Below are positions 1 to 8,727 of a stretch of 26,106 nt of DNA, piece by piece (the first letter of the stretch is position 1; each line of letters opens with the position of its first letter). Source of the DNA: a virus; the IMG/VR virus record IMGVR_UViG_3300028383_000177, positions 1 to 26,106 of that record. One strand, given 5' to 3'. The position numbers and the translations under genes were made by a program. The notes beneath the pieces are model-generated. The model did not search any database. It was not told the DNA's origin and saw only the letters and a program-made list of their open reading frames with translations.

Positions 1-584
1 TCAAGTGTAGTAGTTGCACCATTATCTTTCCTTTGTAATTCGACACTATTGAAGTTTCCAGCACCTTGCCGCCCCGCCACATAACCACTAACATTAGAAA
101 TTGTGTCACTCCCGTCCTGAACCCCAAACAAAAGCCCAGACCCTGTGTTATTACCATCACCGAACATCCGCATTGATATAATCTGCCCTTGTTCTGTTGG
201 AAAGTCTTCATAGAAAATCGCCGTATCTACACCATTGGTCGATTGGGCAGCAAAAGTGCCCTCAAATACCGGGGATGTAACTATATCCCAATCTCCTAAC
301 TGACCACTCCATCCAGAGAAGTCTCCAGACTCAAATCCTAATTTGTCGGGTATTACACTTGCTGTATCAGTCACGGCAACAACTCCCTGATTTTGGGACT
401 GTACTCGAAGAAATGGATAAGTCGCGTCAGCCGGGTCTGTAACAGGAATAAATCCCGTCCCACTCGCAGTCTCTACCCGAACGAACTCATAGATACTACT
501 TCCCGAATCACCCGTATCAAACACAGGGACATCTACCACGCCACTGTTTTGCGTTTGAAGTTTAATCGTTCCTATCTGAGCCAT
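1..584 (-). CDS. Distal tail / fibre-associated protein, C-terminus cut by left edge
   Basis: An open minus-strand frame starts at an ATG at 584, two bases after the stop of the upstream gene, and runs off the window, giving 194 visible residues. It begins MAQIGTIKLQTQNSGVVDVP. After about residue 75 it looks like a jelly-roll, carbohydrate-binding (LamG/concanavalin-like) sandwich: FESGDFSGWSG, then short beta-type segments rich in G, S and aromatics (FYEDFPTEQGQ, MRMFGDGNNTGSGLLFGVQDG). The N-terminal part resembles a small beta domain used to attach to a fibre or baseplate. Its position as the last visible tail gene, after the fibre, suggests a host-surface-binding or decoration role (inference). 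No catalytic motif is visible. The frame is certain; the function is not. Confidence 0.6.
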   Translation of the reverse strand, partial: MAQIGTIKLQTQNSGVVDVPVFDTGDSGSSIYEFVRVETASGTGFIPVTDPADATYPFLRVQSQNQGVVAVTDTASVIPDKLGFESGDFSGWSGQLGDWDIVTSPVFEGTFAAQSTNGVDTAIFYEDFPTEQGQIISMRMFGDGNNTGSGLLFGVQDGSDTISNVSGYVAGRQGAGNFNSVELQRKDNGATTTL

Positions 585-586
585 AT

Positions 587-1216
587 CTACACCGTGCTCC
601 CTGTCGCACCGATTGTCACTGAGCGAGTAAGCGTGTTCGTATCCGAGACGAGGTTGTGTTCGGGGAGTTGGATTCCCGTCACAGAAATCTCGGGTCCGGT
701 ATCTGAGTCAATAACATCAGACCACGGCTTAATCGAAACTTGACCCGGAGTTTCTCGATGTGTGACGACTTCAACTGTGACCGTTTCTTCGTCATTCATT
801 CCGGAAGCGTCTATGGTAGCCGACGTTCCATTAGTGACCGTACTATTGAATGGGGCAATTTCGGTTCCCGCTTGCGTTACGGTGATGTCAGCGAGGTCAA
901 TGTCGACAGTTCCGGTGTATTCGATTGTGACTTCTTCGGCTGTGTCGTCGTATGTGACTGTGAGGTCGTTACCTGAGGGTTCGTAGTTGATTCGTTCGGT
1001 TTCGATTGTTTCGGCGCAGTTTGCGAGTTCGTTGAAGTCAGCGAGTGCTTGACCGAGTTCTTCGACGAGGGCTTGTTGTTTGGCGAGGATTGCGTCTGAG
1101 GTTGATGGGTCGAATCCGGCTTCGGATATTGTTTCTGTTTCCTCAGCGATTTCCTGTGCTCTTTCAGCGACTTTTTCGACTTGACGTCGGGTTCGGGCTA
1201 TATCGATTTGGTGCAT
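587..1216 (-). CDS. Predicted tail/fibre accessory protein (coiled coil plus Ig-like region)
   Basis: 209 residues. Residues 1-65 are helical and heptad-like (RTRRQVEKVAERAQEIAEE, then LAKQQALVEELGQALADF), a likely trimeric coiled coil. Residues 75-209 are beta-rich with alternating T/V/E (LTVTYDDTAEEVTIEYTG, VTVEVVTHRETPGQVSI), like an Ig-like virion surface domain. I do not recognise a named family. It sits between the fibre block and the distal LamG-like protein, with only two bases separating it from each neighbour, so it is probably translated with them and is part of the tail tip (inference from position). No membrane segment or enzyme motif is present. Confidence 0.6.
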   Translation of the reverse strand: MHQIDIARTRRQVEKVAERAQEIAEETETISEAGFDPSTSDAILAKQQALVEELGQALADFNELANCAETIETERINYEPSGNDLTVTYDDTAEEVTIEYTGTVDIDLADITVTQAGTEIAPFNSTVTNGTSATIDASGMNDEETVTVEVVTHRETPGQVSIKPWSDVIDSDTGPEISVTGIQLPEHNLVSDTNTLTRSVTIGATGSTV

Positions 1217-1218
1217 TG

Positions 1219-1416
1219 TTACTCGTCTTGTGTGTTCGGTTGAAGCGACTGTAATTGTTCCGCCTGTTGGCGACGTTGTTGTTCGACGTTTTGGTACATC
1301 GAGTGAATGAGTGACTCTATTTGCTGTCTTGCTTGTTCTTCACCGGCTGACTCTACGACGTCGGCATACATATCGGCGTACAACTCACTGACTTCGAGTG
1401 TCAATTCTTCACTCAT
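1219..1416 (-). CDS. Small helical tail-region protein, unknown function
   Basis: 65 residues, almost entirely predicted helix, acidic at the N-terminus and Gln/Arg-rich at the C-terminus (EQQRRQQAEQLQSLQPN). There are no cysteines and no membrane segment. It starts at ATG 1416, 42 bases after the fibre gene, and its stop lies two bases before the next start, so it fits the tail transcription unit. Short helical proteins in this place in phages can be fibre chaperones or trimerisation factors, but nothing in the sequence proves that. Family not recognised. Confidence 0.5.
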   Translation of the reverse strand: MSEELTLEVSELYADMYADVVESAGEEQARQQIESLIHSMYQNVEQQRRQQAEQLQSLQPNTQDE

Positions 1417-1458
1417 AATAGGACTCTATACGTCGAACCGACTAAATCACTTCGGTCG

Positions 1459-3240
1459 TTAGTCGAGGTCGGAGCGATACCACATCTGTCCAATGGATGC
1501 AGTTGGGTCGGATGTATTAGTTGGTAGAGTCAACTTCTGTGTTCCAAATGCCGCACCAAAAGATTTTTCAGAATCATCTACCTCGAATAAATCTGATGAA
1601 GAATCATTCTGAATAAACCACCGGCTTCCAACGTCAATATTGGTGTTGAAGTCGCCAGTGCCAGCGACAATTCCGGCAGGATTGCTGATAACATTGTTTG
1701 ACATATTTAGGCCGCCATTGAGGATTAACTGACCACTCATCGTATCGCCTGATTCGAGAACGAACCTCGAATCAAAGTCGGTCGTACTCGCACTCGTAAT
1801 ATGACCAAACGTATCGAGAGTGATGTCTGTAATAGCACCCCCGGCGTTAGCTGAAACATCACCCTGAGACGACGTATCCGTGTGGAATAGTTCATTACCC
1901 GACTTGCTCAGACCATCTCCAACGTTGAGAGACTCCGCTCCACTGAACCGAGCGAAATTAAGCGCTGTTGTGCCGAGTGTAATCGGGTCGTCGCTAATGA
2001 GTATGAACCCGACATTCGCATTGTTAGTACCCTCAATAGTGAACGTGAACATACCCGTACTGACCTCAGCGTCTTCATTAGCGTCGGGGGCACGAGTCCA
2101 CGTAGACGGGTCTGTTGCTGTATTCGCAACGTAAATTCCGTTCTCAGTCGCGTCTGTTTGCTCAATGAGAAGGATACGGTCCCCATCAGCGAGTGTCACC
2201 CCGTCAATCGGATTGGGGTCCGTTGACGAACTGAGGTCGATATTACCGTTTCCACACGTACAGACACGGACCTCTTCTTTGACGTCAAGGCCTTCAGCAA
2301 CCGAATCCACGTAGACCTTTGGCGCGGCGTCTGAATCGGTGTCCGGTGAGGGAAGACCGGTAATTCCACCGCTGAACGTATGCTCGCTCGTCCACGTAGG
2401 TTGAATCGTCAAGTCAATTTCGTTAATCGCAATCGAATCTTGAGCGACGTCTATCGACGTAGACCCTCCGAGTGAAACGCTTCCACCTCCGGTAAGAGCG
2501 TTACCGGCTGTGACAGTGAGTGAGTCATTAGTGAGTTCGAGATTATCGGACCCGTCGTCGTTTAGACCACTCCCGGCGAAGTCAGCGGGTTCGACATCAA
2601 GGGTAATACTCGAACCCAACGAAACAGAGCCACCATTTTTGATTCCGTTGCCACCCGTGACAGTGACAGAATCATTCTGAAGGGTGGTATTCTCTATTGA
2701 GCCGAGAGCCGAGTCAGGGACTTCTCCGGCTGAAGAGTCCCACACCAACGTATTCCCGTCGACGAGGTCGTATCCGCTAACATCGAGACTGTCGTTGAAG
2801 CCTTCATCGACGGTATCATTCGTCGTGTCTATCTCAGCAATCTTGAGATACGGCGTTGAAGGCGTCGACCCGTCTGTAATGACGTTGACCGTGATGGAGT
2901 CGTCGTTGTTGAGGTCGACATCGAGATAGACTTCATTCACAGAAGCGTCTGTGAGGCTTATATCGCTTCGTGAGGCGACTTCTACTTCATACACGACGCC
3001 TCGGTCGCGTGACTGTCCGGTTTGCGCTGTAAGCGCTGAGGCGTCTTTGATGAAGGCTTTCCCGGCGCTGAGGTCGAACGTCAGACCAGTGTAGTCAACG
3101 TTGAATACCGATAGGCCGGTTGCTTTGTAGTCGCTAAGGAGGTCGTGTTGTGCAAGCGCCCCGAAGTTTGCGGCGTCGGCGGCGTCTCCTCCGGGAGCGC
3201 CTGTGCCTATATCTTCAGGGAATACGTGGTCGTTGGTCAT
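1459..3240 (-). CDS. Tail fibre / receptor-binding protein
   Basis: 593 residues, low-complexity and beta-rich throughout. Residues 1-150 form an attachment-like region. About residues 185-280 contain two related units: NDSVTVTGGNGIKNGGSVSL and NDSLTVTAGNALTGGGSVSL. After YVDSVAEGLDVKEEVRVC comes a domain common in phage tail fibres, recognisable by DGVTLADGDRILLIEQTDA, TENGIYV, WTRAPDA, GMFTFTIEGT and ITLGTTALNFARFSG. Near the C-terminus LESGDTMSGQLILNGGLNMS matches the repeated GDTMxGxLxMxG motif of fibre shafts. Together these support a trimeric adhesion fibre. Two Cys (VCTC) sit at the domain junction. The gene lies after hub and adaptor genes, as expected for the host-range determinant. 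The fibre role is well supported; the receptor is unknown. Confidence 0.82.
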   Translation of the reverse strand: MTNDHVFPEDIGTGAPGGDAADAANFGALAQHDLLSDYKATGLSVFNVDYTGLTFDLSAGKAFIKDASALTAQTGQSRDRGVVYEVEVASRSDISLTDASVNEVYLDVDLNNDDSITVNVITDGSTPSTPYLKIAEIDTTNDTVDEGFNDSLDVSGYDLVDGNTLVWDSSAGEVPDSALGSIENTTLQNDSVTVTGGNGIKNGGSVSLGSSITLDVEPADFAGSGLNDDGSDNLELTNDSLTVTAGNALTGGGSVSLGGSTSIDVAQDSIAINEIDLTIQPTWTSEHTFSGGITGLPSPDTDSDAAPKVYVDSVAEGLDVKEEVRVCTCGNGNIDLSSSTDPNPIDGVTLADGDRILLIEQTDATENGIYVANTATDPSTWTRAPDANEDAEVSTGMFTFTIEGTNNANVGFILISDDPITLGTTALNFARFSGAESLNVGDGLSKSGNELFHTDTSSQGDVSANAGGAITDITLDTFGHITSASTTDFDSRFVLESGDTMSGQLILNGGLNMSNNVISNPAGIVAGTGDFNTNIDVGSRWFIQNDSSSDLFEVDDSEKSFGAAFGTQKLTLPTNTSDPTASIGQMWYRSDLD

Positions 3241-3249
3241 AGGTCAGTC

Positions 3250-3480
3250 TTACTCGTCTGAGTATTCGACAATTCCGGTTGCGGTCTTCGGTTCAGCGTG
3301 CTCTTTGACTGAGAACGTGTTCGAGTCTTCTTTCTCTTCTCGTTGAGCGATTTCTACAGCGTGCTCTTTCGTTCGTGGGAGCGAACAGGGGTTGTCACCG
3401 ATTCCGTGCTCTTCACACTCTCGGTCAGCACAAAGTGCTTCGCGCTCTTCTTCGGTGAAGATTACGCTATCGGAGTTCAT
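3250..3480 (-). CDS. Small acidic Cys-containing protein in tail operon
   Basis: 76 residues. The ATG overlaps the stop of the upstream adaptor gene by one base (TAATG), so translation is probably coupled. The N-terminal part contains three cysteines and a histidine (ALCADRECEEHGIGDNPCSL), which could bind one metal ion, followed by a charged tail ending IVEYSDE. It is unlike the surrounding beta-rich virion proteins. Family not recognised; it may be a fibre assembly factor or a small structural zinc protein, neither of which can be proven here. Confidence 0.5.
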   Translation of the reverse strand: MNSDSVIFTEEEREALCADRECEEHGIGDNPCSLPRTKEHAVEIAQREEKEDSNTFSVKEHAEPKTATGIVEYSDE

Positions 3481-3935
3481 TAGTCGATTTCAAGTCCGGC
3501 TCCGGAGAGGGTAAACGTATCGACTGAACTCAGTACATACGTTTGGTCAAGGTCGCCCGTGAAATACAGGTGCGTAGACGGGGTGCCACCGTCTCCGGCG
3601 TCTTCTGAGTCGTATTCGATTGCGACGAAGTAAGCGTCGACGTCGATGTTTGAGTCGGTGGTATCGAAAACTTGGTCTTCGATGGAGACTTCCCAATTAC
3701 CACTCGCATTGTCTTGTACGGTTAGCTCTGACGATGAAAAGGCGGCTGTTTGACGGGTGTAGTTCGACCCGGTTGGTTCCGTTGTGATGTCGGGTTCGTC
3801 TGAGCTATCAGAGAGGTTGTCGGTCGCGTCTTCGTACAGTCCGATTTCGATGTTAGTCGGCTTCGCAATCAAGTCCTCTCGGAAGAGGTCTTTGATTGCG
3901 AACTCCTCGCCGGTATCGTGAAGCTGTGTCGTCAT
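3480..3935 (-). CDS. Tail adaptor / fibre-attachment protein (predicted)
   Basis: 151 residues, beta-rich and acidic. The pattern TNIEIGLYEDATDNLSDSSD, then NYTRQTAAF, then YFVAIEY and THLYFTGDL resembles a beta-sandwich protein often found just before the fibre in haloarchaeal tailed viruses. No membrane segment or enzyme motif is visible. It starts 53 bases after the tail hub gene and shares one base (TAATG) with the next gene. Position suggests it links hub to fibre; this is inference, and the assignment as a virion component rests on context. Confidence 0.5.
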   Translation of the reverse strand: MTTQLHDTGEEFAIKDLFREDLIAKPTNIEIGLYEDATDNLSDSSDEPDITTEPTGSNYTRQTAAFSSSELTVQDNASGNWEVSIEDQVFDTTDSNIDVDAYFVAIEYDSEDAGDGGTPSTHLYFTGDLDQTYVLSSVDTFTLSGAGLEID

Positions 3936-3987
3936 AGTACGGGTTCTATCTCACGATACGAATCTATCCACGTTAAAACTTCCGTCG

Positions 3988-5469
3988 TTATCCGTTTCCA
4001 TTTATTTGCCGATAGACGTCTCCTTCGATAGACGCCTCAATGTCGCCAATAGTGTCTGTCGTTATCTCGATTCGATTTATCTGACCGGGGTTGAGCATAC
4101 CCTTAATATCAACTCGTTCGTTGAACGGTCCTGTTCCATCTCCAAATGAGGTCCCGAGTGAAGTCCCATTCACGATAACATCACAGTTAGAGACGTAGTC
4201 TTCGGTGACAGTGACTTTATTATTTTTAAATCTCCTAAACGGGAGAGCACAGAAACAAACTTCCATACGGTGTTCGTAGACGAGTTCTTCAGGATAGTAG
4301 AACGTTGTAACGTATGGAACGCCATCGTCGCACGACTGACGACCGGAAGTCATATTATACGTGATATTCGAGCCTTCAAACGATGTGTTGTAGCGGTCGA
4401 TGTCTTTCTTATTTTCTTCTTCAGTATCGACGACTGTGAGCTTTCGAGTCGATAAATCGACTTCATAGTTCACACCCTGACTGTTGATGTTCGTTTGAAC
4501 GCTGATTACACGCATTACTCGGTCTATCTCTTCTTCGGGGTATTGAACAGTGAAAGAGTCACCGAGAGCGACGTCAAGGTCTTCAATGACCGTGAAAGCC
4601 TCAATATACGGCCTCTGATACTCTTCAGCATACTGTAGACCGAGGTTAGTGAGCATATCGACGTTGTTGTGGTCCTTGTTCGGAATCACCTCCCACTTCT
4701 TTCTATCCCCATCAGACCAATGACTCGCTGTATAACGAGTTACGTTTTGATAGTCGGGGTCAGACTCGTAATCGATTGGGTCCGACTCAGGAATAATATG
4801 AGCGACAATCTGAGAAATTCCGTCTCCACCGCCGAGCATACGAATGTGAGTGACGTCTTCTTCTCCGCTTCGCTTATCGGCGGTGAAATATTCGGTAATG
4901 AACTCGTTCTCCGGGCTAAGAATAATATCCGTCCTATCGTCTCCGCATTGGTTAGGACCGCACCCCTGAGTATAGTTGAGCGTCTTATCGGGTTGGTATC
5001 TCAATTCGCCATTAGCCGCTCGTTCTACAATTCTCAGTTTCCGAGCCTGAGAAGCATTAGACAGTATAATCGAGTTGCCTGAAGTGAGCGTACTAATATT
5101 CCCGGCTGTAATCTGAGGGATATTATCAATGGCGTCGTTTACAATGACACTGTCGTCGACGCTGTCAAACTGTTCGTCAGGGGGGGTCGGAGCGGCGTCT
5201 CTTGCATATATCTCAAAGGACTCAATGATAATCTCGGTGCGAGGACCACTTCGTATGACGTCTTTCAGGACGCCACCGAATATCGCATTGTCGTTTATAT
5301 CCGACGCGCTATCAAGGACATACATTTCTGTTGAGCCGCGTTCAACAGTATCCTCAGGAATCCGACCCCGAACGACAAAGACTCTCGCTATATCCTGACG
5401 TCCGAACTCTTCTTCGATTCTTGCTTCACTGATAGCGACTTCGTTGCTGTCGTATCGAAGAACAACCAT
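3988..5469 (-). CDS. Tail hub / baseplate-type protein (predicted)
   Basis: 493 residues, starting at the base after the tape-measure stop codon. The first 100 residues (LRYDSNEVAISEARIEEEFG, ARVFVVRGRIPEDT, IFGGVLKDVIRSGPRTEIII) have the look of the split beta-barrel of gp27-like hub proteins. A middle part (VTRYTASHWSDG, LGLQYAEEYQRPY, VALGDSFTVQYPEEEI, VISVQTNINSQG, YEVDLSTRKL) resembles the lysine-motif/hub core seen in siphovirus tail-associated proteins. The last 120 residues form an extra beta domain with Cys pairs (CFCALPF). CGPNQCGDD near residue 170 adds two more Cys. Gene order tape measure-hub-fibre fits. The fold is inferred from pattern, not from a search. Confidence 0.5.
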   Translation of the reverse strand: MVVLRYDSNEVAISEARIEEEFGRQDIARVFVVRGRIPEDTVERGSTEMYVLDSASDINDNAIFGGVLKDVIRSGPRTEIIIESFEIYARDAAPTPPDEQFDSVDDSVIVNDAIDNIPQITAGNISTLTSGNSIILSNASQARKLRIVERAANGELRYQPDKTLNYTQGCGPNQCGDDRTDIILSPENEFITEYFTADKRSGEEDVTHIRMLGGGDGISQIVAHIIPESDPIDYESDPDYQNVTRYTASHWSDGDRKKWEVIPNKDHNNVDMLTNLGLQYAEEYQRPYIEAFTVIEDLDVALGDSFTVQYPEEEIDRVMRVISVQTNINSQGVNYEVDLSTRKLTVVDTEEENKKDIDRYNTSFEGSNITYNMTSGRQSCDDGVPYVTTFYYPEELVYEHRMEVCFCALPFRRFKNNKVTVTEDYVSNCDVIVNGTSLGTSFGDGTGPFNERVDIKGMLNPGQINRIEITTDTIGDIEASIEGDVYRQINGNG

Positions 5470-8400
5470 CTAACGGGTAATATTACGGGACCGGGTGTAT
5501 CTATCTTTGTTCTTCTCAGAGATTTCAGCGATAACCTTTCCATCAGCCGTAATCTTAACGTTCTGATTTCGGCGTAGTCGCTTGATTTCGTTCCTGACTT
5601 CGTCCATACTGACCGAGAGGTCATTGAACTCAGACGTAAGTGCTTGAGCAATCGATTGAGCAAGCGAGTCTTCATCTGTTCCATCCAAAATCTCTGAGCC
5701 GCCACCTGAGACGTTTAGTTCAACAGAGGTCCCACCAGTCATATCGGGCGTCGAAGGCGTGTTGATAAGGCTCTCAAGCCGACTGAGAGGCAACACAGCT
5801 TCGGACTCTGCACCTTCTCCTATTAGTGCCCGTGTGGGACCGGTTACAATTCCACCCGTAGCGAGGGGGACGTTTCTCACTAAGTCACCCACGAAGTTAC
5901 CAAACCGATTTTCCTCAAATTCAATTTCGGGAACGGTGATGTTATCAGCAAGGTCTATGAAAGGAAGTTGGAACCTGAACTCATCGACCTCTATGAAAGG
6001 AAGGTCGAACCTTGATTCACTGACGTTAATATCAGGTATATCAACATCAACGTCGGGGATGTCGAAATCGAGATAATCCGCAATTTCAAACTCTCCAAAA
6101 CCCGGCTCGTCGATATAACTGTCAATGTCAAATTCTCCGAAGCCCGGCTCGTCGATATAACTATCAATGTCAAACTCTCCAAAGTCGGGTTCGGTAATGT
6201 AGTCTATTAGGTCTATGTCGGGGAAGTCGATAATATCTCTCGCGGCGGTAATCCCACCCTCAACGTAGTTTGAGAGCGAGCCGATTCCACTACTTACGTA
6301 ATCAGAAAGCGACCCAATCCCTCTACTCACATATTCGTCGAGGTTGATTGAACCACTGACATAGTTCGCAAAGTCATCTATCGAGACGTTGTTTATGAAG
6401 TCAGAAGCCGCGCTTAAGACGTCGTTCTTCAAGTCCGAGGCGGAATTTCTGACATCAGAAGCTAAGTCTGAAGCGGAGTTCCTAACGTTAGAAGCTAAGT
6501 CTGAAGCGGAACTCTGAACGTCGTTAAGGAATCCATTGGCCGATTCCTGTATATCCGAAAGGAAACCGGAAGCGGCTGTGACAACATCTGACTTCAAGTC
6601 ACTTGCCGCCGAGGTCACGTCGTTCTTGAGGTTATTTGCCCCTGAGACAATATCGTTCTTCAGATTTGAAGCGCCCTGTAAGACACCGTCTTTGAAGTCT
6701 TTAGCACCATTCACGACGTCATTCTTAAACTCGTTAGCTCCACTTACGATGTCATTTTTGAAGTCTTTGGCACCCTGAATGATGTCTTCTTTCAAGTCTT
6801 TCGCTGACTGTATAACGTCTTGTTTAAAATCAGAAGCCGAATTTACCACGTCTTCTTTAAAGTCCGAAGCGGCGCTTGTAATATCGTCTTTCAGATTGGA
6901 AGCTCCATTGACAATGTCGTTTTTGAGGTCCTCAGCACCCTCTATAATATCATCCTTAACATCTTCTGCACCGTCGACTACATCAGTGAAGAACTCGTCG
7001 GCTCCTTTGACGACTGTATCGTATAGCTCACTTCCCGCTTCACGTATTCGAGAGGTGACGTCTCCTAATACATCGCCACCGAACTTCACGATTTTCTCTT
7101 TCAACTCTTGTAGGAACTTCACGATGTCTTCCCACGTAATGTCCATTAGAGCATTATAGAACTCGATTGCTTTGACAGCAAACAACCCGAGTAGTGTGAA
7201 GAATGGAGAGAAGGACTCCAACACAGGCAAGATGTAGTTCATTAGCGTGCTCACAATGTCGCCTAAGAACTCTTGAGCACCGCTCACAGATAGATTCGAG
7301 AGCATACCGGGGACTTGAGTCAACCAACCTAAGAAGCCGACTCCGGCCTGATACAACTTTGTGAGAAGCCACGTAAGCGGACTGAAGGCTTCGACGCCCG
7401 GTAGGATTGCTGTGATAGCGAGAGTGAGAAGGTCTATGATAGCGATAGCCTGACCGACTACGGGGATTAGATACGCGAGACGTCCGGTCAAAAACTTCGT
7501 AATCGCCGTCAATCCGATTTTACTAAGTATGGCCTTTCCACTGATAGACGGAAGGAAACGTCCGAGAAGTGCTCCAACACTCGGGACTCTCGAAGCGACA
7601 GAAGCGAATATTCTACTCAACCCACTTCGGATAGTAGCCCCAATACTAACTTTCCCGAGTTGAAGACCGAGTCGTTTGTTCAGTATAGAGGCTATCATCG
7701 TAGTTCTCGGGAACAAAAACTTAGCAATCGATGAACCGGCGATTTTCCCTATCGCTGAACGAAGAACTCCGCTAATCAGACTCTTCGTTATAGCGGCTCC
7801 GAGAGCAATCCTAAATGCGTCGGCAATGCCGAACTCTCTATCTGTTCCGAATACAGCACTCGTAGCCAATCCTTCTATCAACCGCCGAGCTAACCACCCC
7901 AAAGCGACGATGATTCCTTCGTTATTGAATACGGTATTGAACCCCGCCGCAAGTCTAAGAGCCGCTGAAGCTATGGGAAGTAAGTACCGACCGAGAATAT
8001 TTCCGAAGGGTCGGAAGAACAACCCCATAGCCATACTGAACATATCGACAACGGTCGACAGTAGCGGTGAGTTTTTGACTGTACTCGAAGCGATTTGACC
8101 GAGTAAGAGTAAGCCGAGTCCGGCGAGTGCTACTTTACCACCTTTGCCTTTGAATGTCCGACCGAGTGTATTGAGGATGGCACTGACGCTTTGCTGTTGA
8201 GCGACCATCTCAACGAGTCCGGCGGCTTGTTCTCTCGATGCAGAAGTAAGCCGACCGAATCCATCATCAAGACGGCTTTTAACATCACCGAGAGCATTAA
8301 CCATATTCTCAAGCCGTCCTTCAGTGAGTTCTGATTGGCGAGGGTCGAAGCCTTCACCTTGAGGCGTAGAAGACTGTGTGAATAAGACGTCTTGTGCAAA

Positions 8401-8676
8401 ACCACCTGTAGAAAGTTCCTCAAGCACATCGGTGTCAAAGTTATCGATAGTATCCTGCATATCCGAAAAGTTGCTTGAGGCGGATTTCGTATGCTCTGAG
8501 ACGTTCTCAACTTGTTCTTTCATATCCTCCATTTGGTCGGAGACTTCGGATATATCGACACTGAACTCGATGTCGCTAACCGCGTCTTCAAGCTGAGACT
8601 TGAAAGCTGAGGCTTCCCGCTTTGCTGAACGCTCGTCTACTTTCGGCGTGACTTTAGCGGTAAGCCCTATCTCCAT
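5470..8676 (-). CDS. Tape measure protein
   Basis: 1068 residues, the longest complete tail gene. Residues 1-75 are charged coiled coil. About 165-540 are strongly hydrophobic helices (LAGLGLLLLGQIA, LGLFAVKAIEF), as in tape measures that contact the host membrane. About 556-764 consist of 19 eleven-residue units. About 825-865 have three 14-residue units, followed by related RFxLPFI segments. Near the C-terminus the phrase ATGGIVTGPTRALIGEGAES and then AVLPLSRL is the usual tape-measure tail motif (GG-V-GPT-ALIGE-G--E-V-PLS). It fixes tail length and is threaded through the tube. It follows the chaperone block as expected, though one other gene intervenes. Assignment is secure from length, hydrophobic core, repeats and C-terminal motif. 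Confidence 0.9.
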   Translation of the reverse strand: MEIGLTAKVTPKVDERSAKREASAFKSQLEDAVSDIEFSVDISEVSDQMEDMKEQVENVSEHTKSASSNFSDMQDTIDNFDTDVLEELSTGGFAQDVLFTQSSTPQGEGFDPRQSELTEGRLENMVNALGDVKSRLDDGFGRLTSASREQAAGLVEMVAQQQSVSAILNTLGRTFKGKGGKVALAGLGLLLLGQIASSTVKNSPLLSTVVDMFSMAMGLFFRPFGNILGRYLLPIASAALRLAAGFNTVFNNEGIIVALGWLARRLIEGLATSAVFGTDREFGIADAFRIALGAAITKSLISGVLRSAIGKIAGSSIAKFLFPRTTMIASILNKRLGLQLGKVSIGATIRSGLSRIFASVASRVPSVGALLGRFLPSISGKAILSKIGLTAITKFLTGRLAYLIPVVGQAIAIIDLLTLAITAILPGVEAFSPLTWLLTKLYQAGVGFLGWLTQVPGMLSNLSVSGAQEFLGDIVSTLMNYILPVLESFSPFFTLLGLFAVKAIEFYNALMDITWEDIVKFLQELKEKIVKFGGDVLGDVTSRIREAGSELYDTVVKGADEFFTDVVDGAEDVKDDIIEGAEDLKNDIVNGASNLKDDITSAASDFKEDVVNSASDFKQDVIQSAKDLKEDIIQGAKDFKNDIVSGANEFKNDVVNGAKDFKDGVLQGASNLKNDIVSGANNLKNDVTSAASDLKSDVVTAASGFLSDIQESANGFLNDVQSSASDLASNVRNSASDLASDVRNSASDLKNDVLSAASDFINNVSIDDFANYVSGSINLDEYVSRGIGSLSDYVSSGIGSLSNYVEGGITAARDIIDFPDIDLIDYITEPDFGEFDIDSYIDEPGFGEFDIDSYIDEPGFGEFEIADYLDFDIPDVDVDIPDINVSESRFDLPFIEVDEFRFQLPFIDLADNITVPEIEFEENRFGNFVGDLVRNVPLATGGIVTGPTRALIGEGAESEAVLPLSRLESLINTPSTPDMTGGTSVELNVSGGGSEILDGTDEDSLAQSIAQALTSEFNDLSVSMDEVRNEIKRLRRNQNVKITADGKVIAEISEKNKDRYTRSRNITR
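6085..6210 (-). repeat. Three 14-residue (42-bp) repeats inside tape measure
   Basis: Tandem units YITEPDFGEFDIDS, YIDEPGFGEFDIDS and YIDEPGFGEFEIAD. Unlike the hendecads, the second and third units are almost identical in DNA (the plus strand shows cccggctcgtcgatataact twice), which indicates a recent duplication or slippage. The strongly acidic, aromatic, non-helical composition suggests an extended linker before the C-terminal domain. Confidence 0.8.
6385..7011 (-). repeat. Nineteen 11-residue (33-bp) repeats inside tape measure
   Basis: Consecutive units of pattern x-G/S-A-x-D/N-L/F-K-x-D-V/I-x, for example EGAEDLKNDIV, NGASNLKDDIT, SAASDFKEDVV and QSAKDLKEDII. The 11-residue spacing predicts a long, slightly right-handed (hendecad) amphipathic coiled coil. 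Codons differ from unit to unit although the protein pattern is kept, so the array is old or under selection for protein sequence. The last units lose Lys (SSASDLASNVR), showing gradual divergence. Confidence 0.85.
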
Positions 8677-8696
8677 AGTACGGCTAATAATAGAAC

Positions 8697-8722
8697 CGGG
8701 ACCCCGTTAATACTTTGTCCCG
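8697..8722. other. Weak inverted repeat between two tail genes
   Basis: CGGGAC at 8697-8702 and GTCCCG at 8717-8722 form a 6-bp stem with a 14-base loop, in the 51-base gap before the tape measure start. It could be an RNA structure that affects the long downstream gene or an mRNA processing site. With only six pairs it may be chance. Confidence 0.25.
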
Positions 8723-8727
8723 TATGC

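Noticed and set aside
6385-7011. CRISPR-like periodic repeats
   Set aside because: Periodicity is 33 bp with no spacers, and it encodes an 11-residue coiled-coil pattern.
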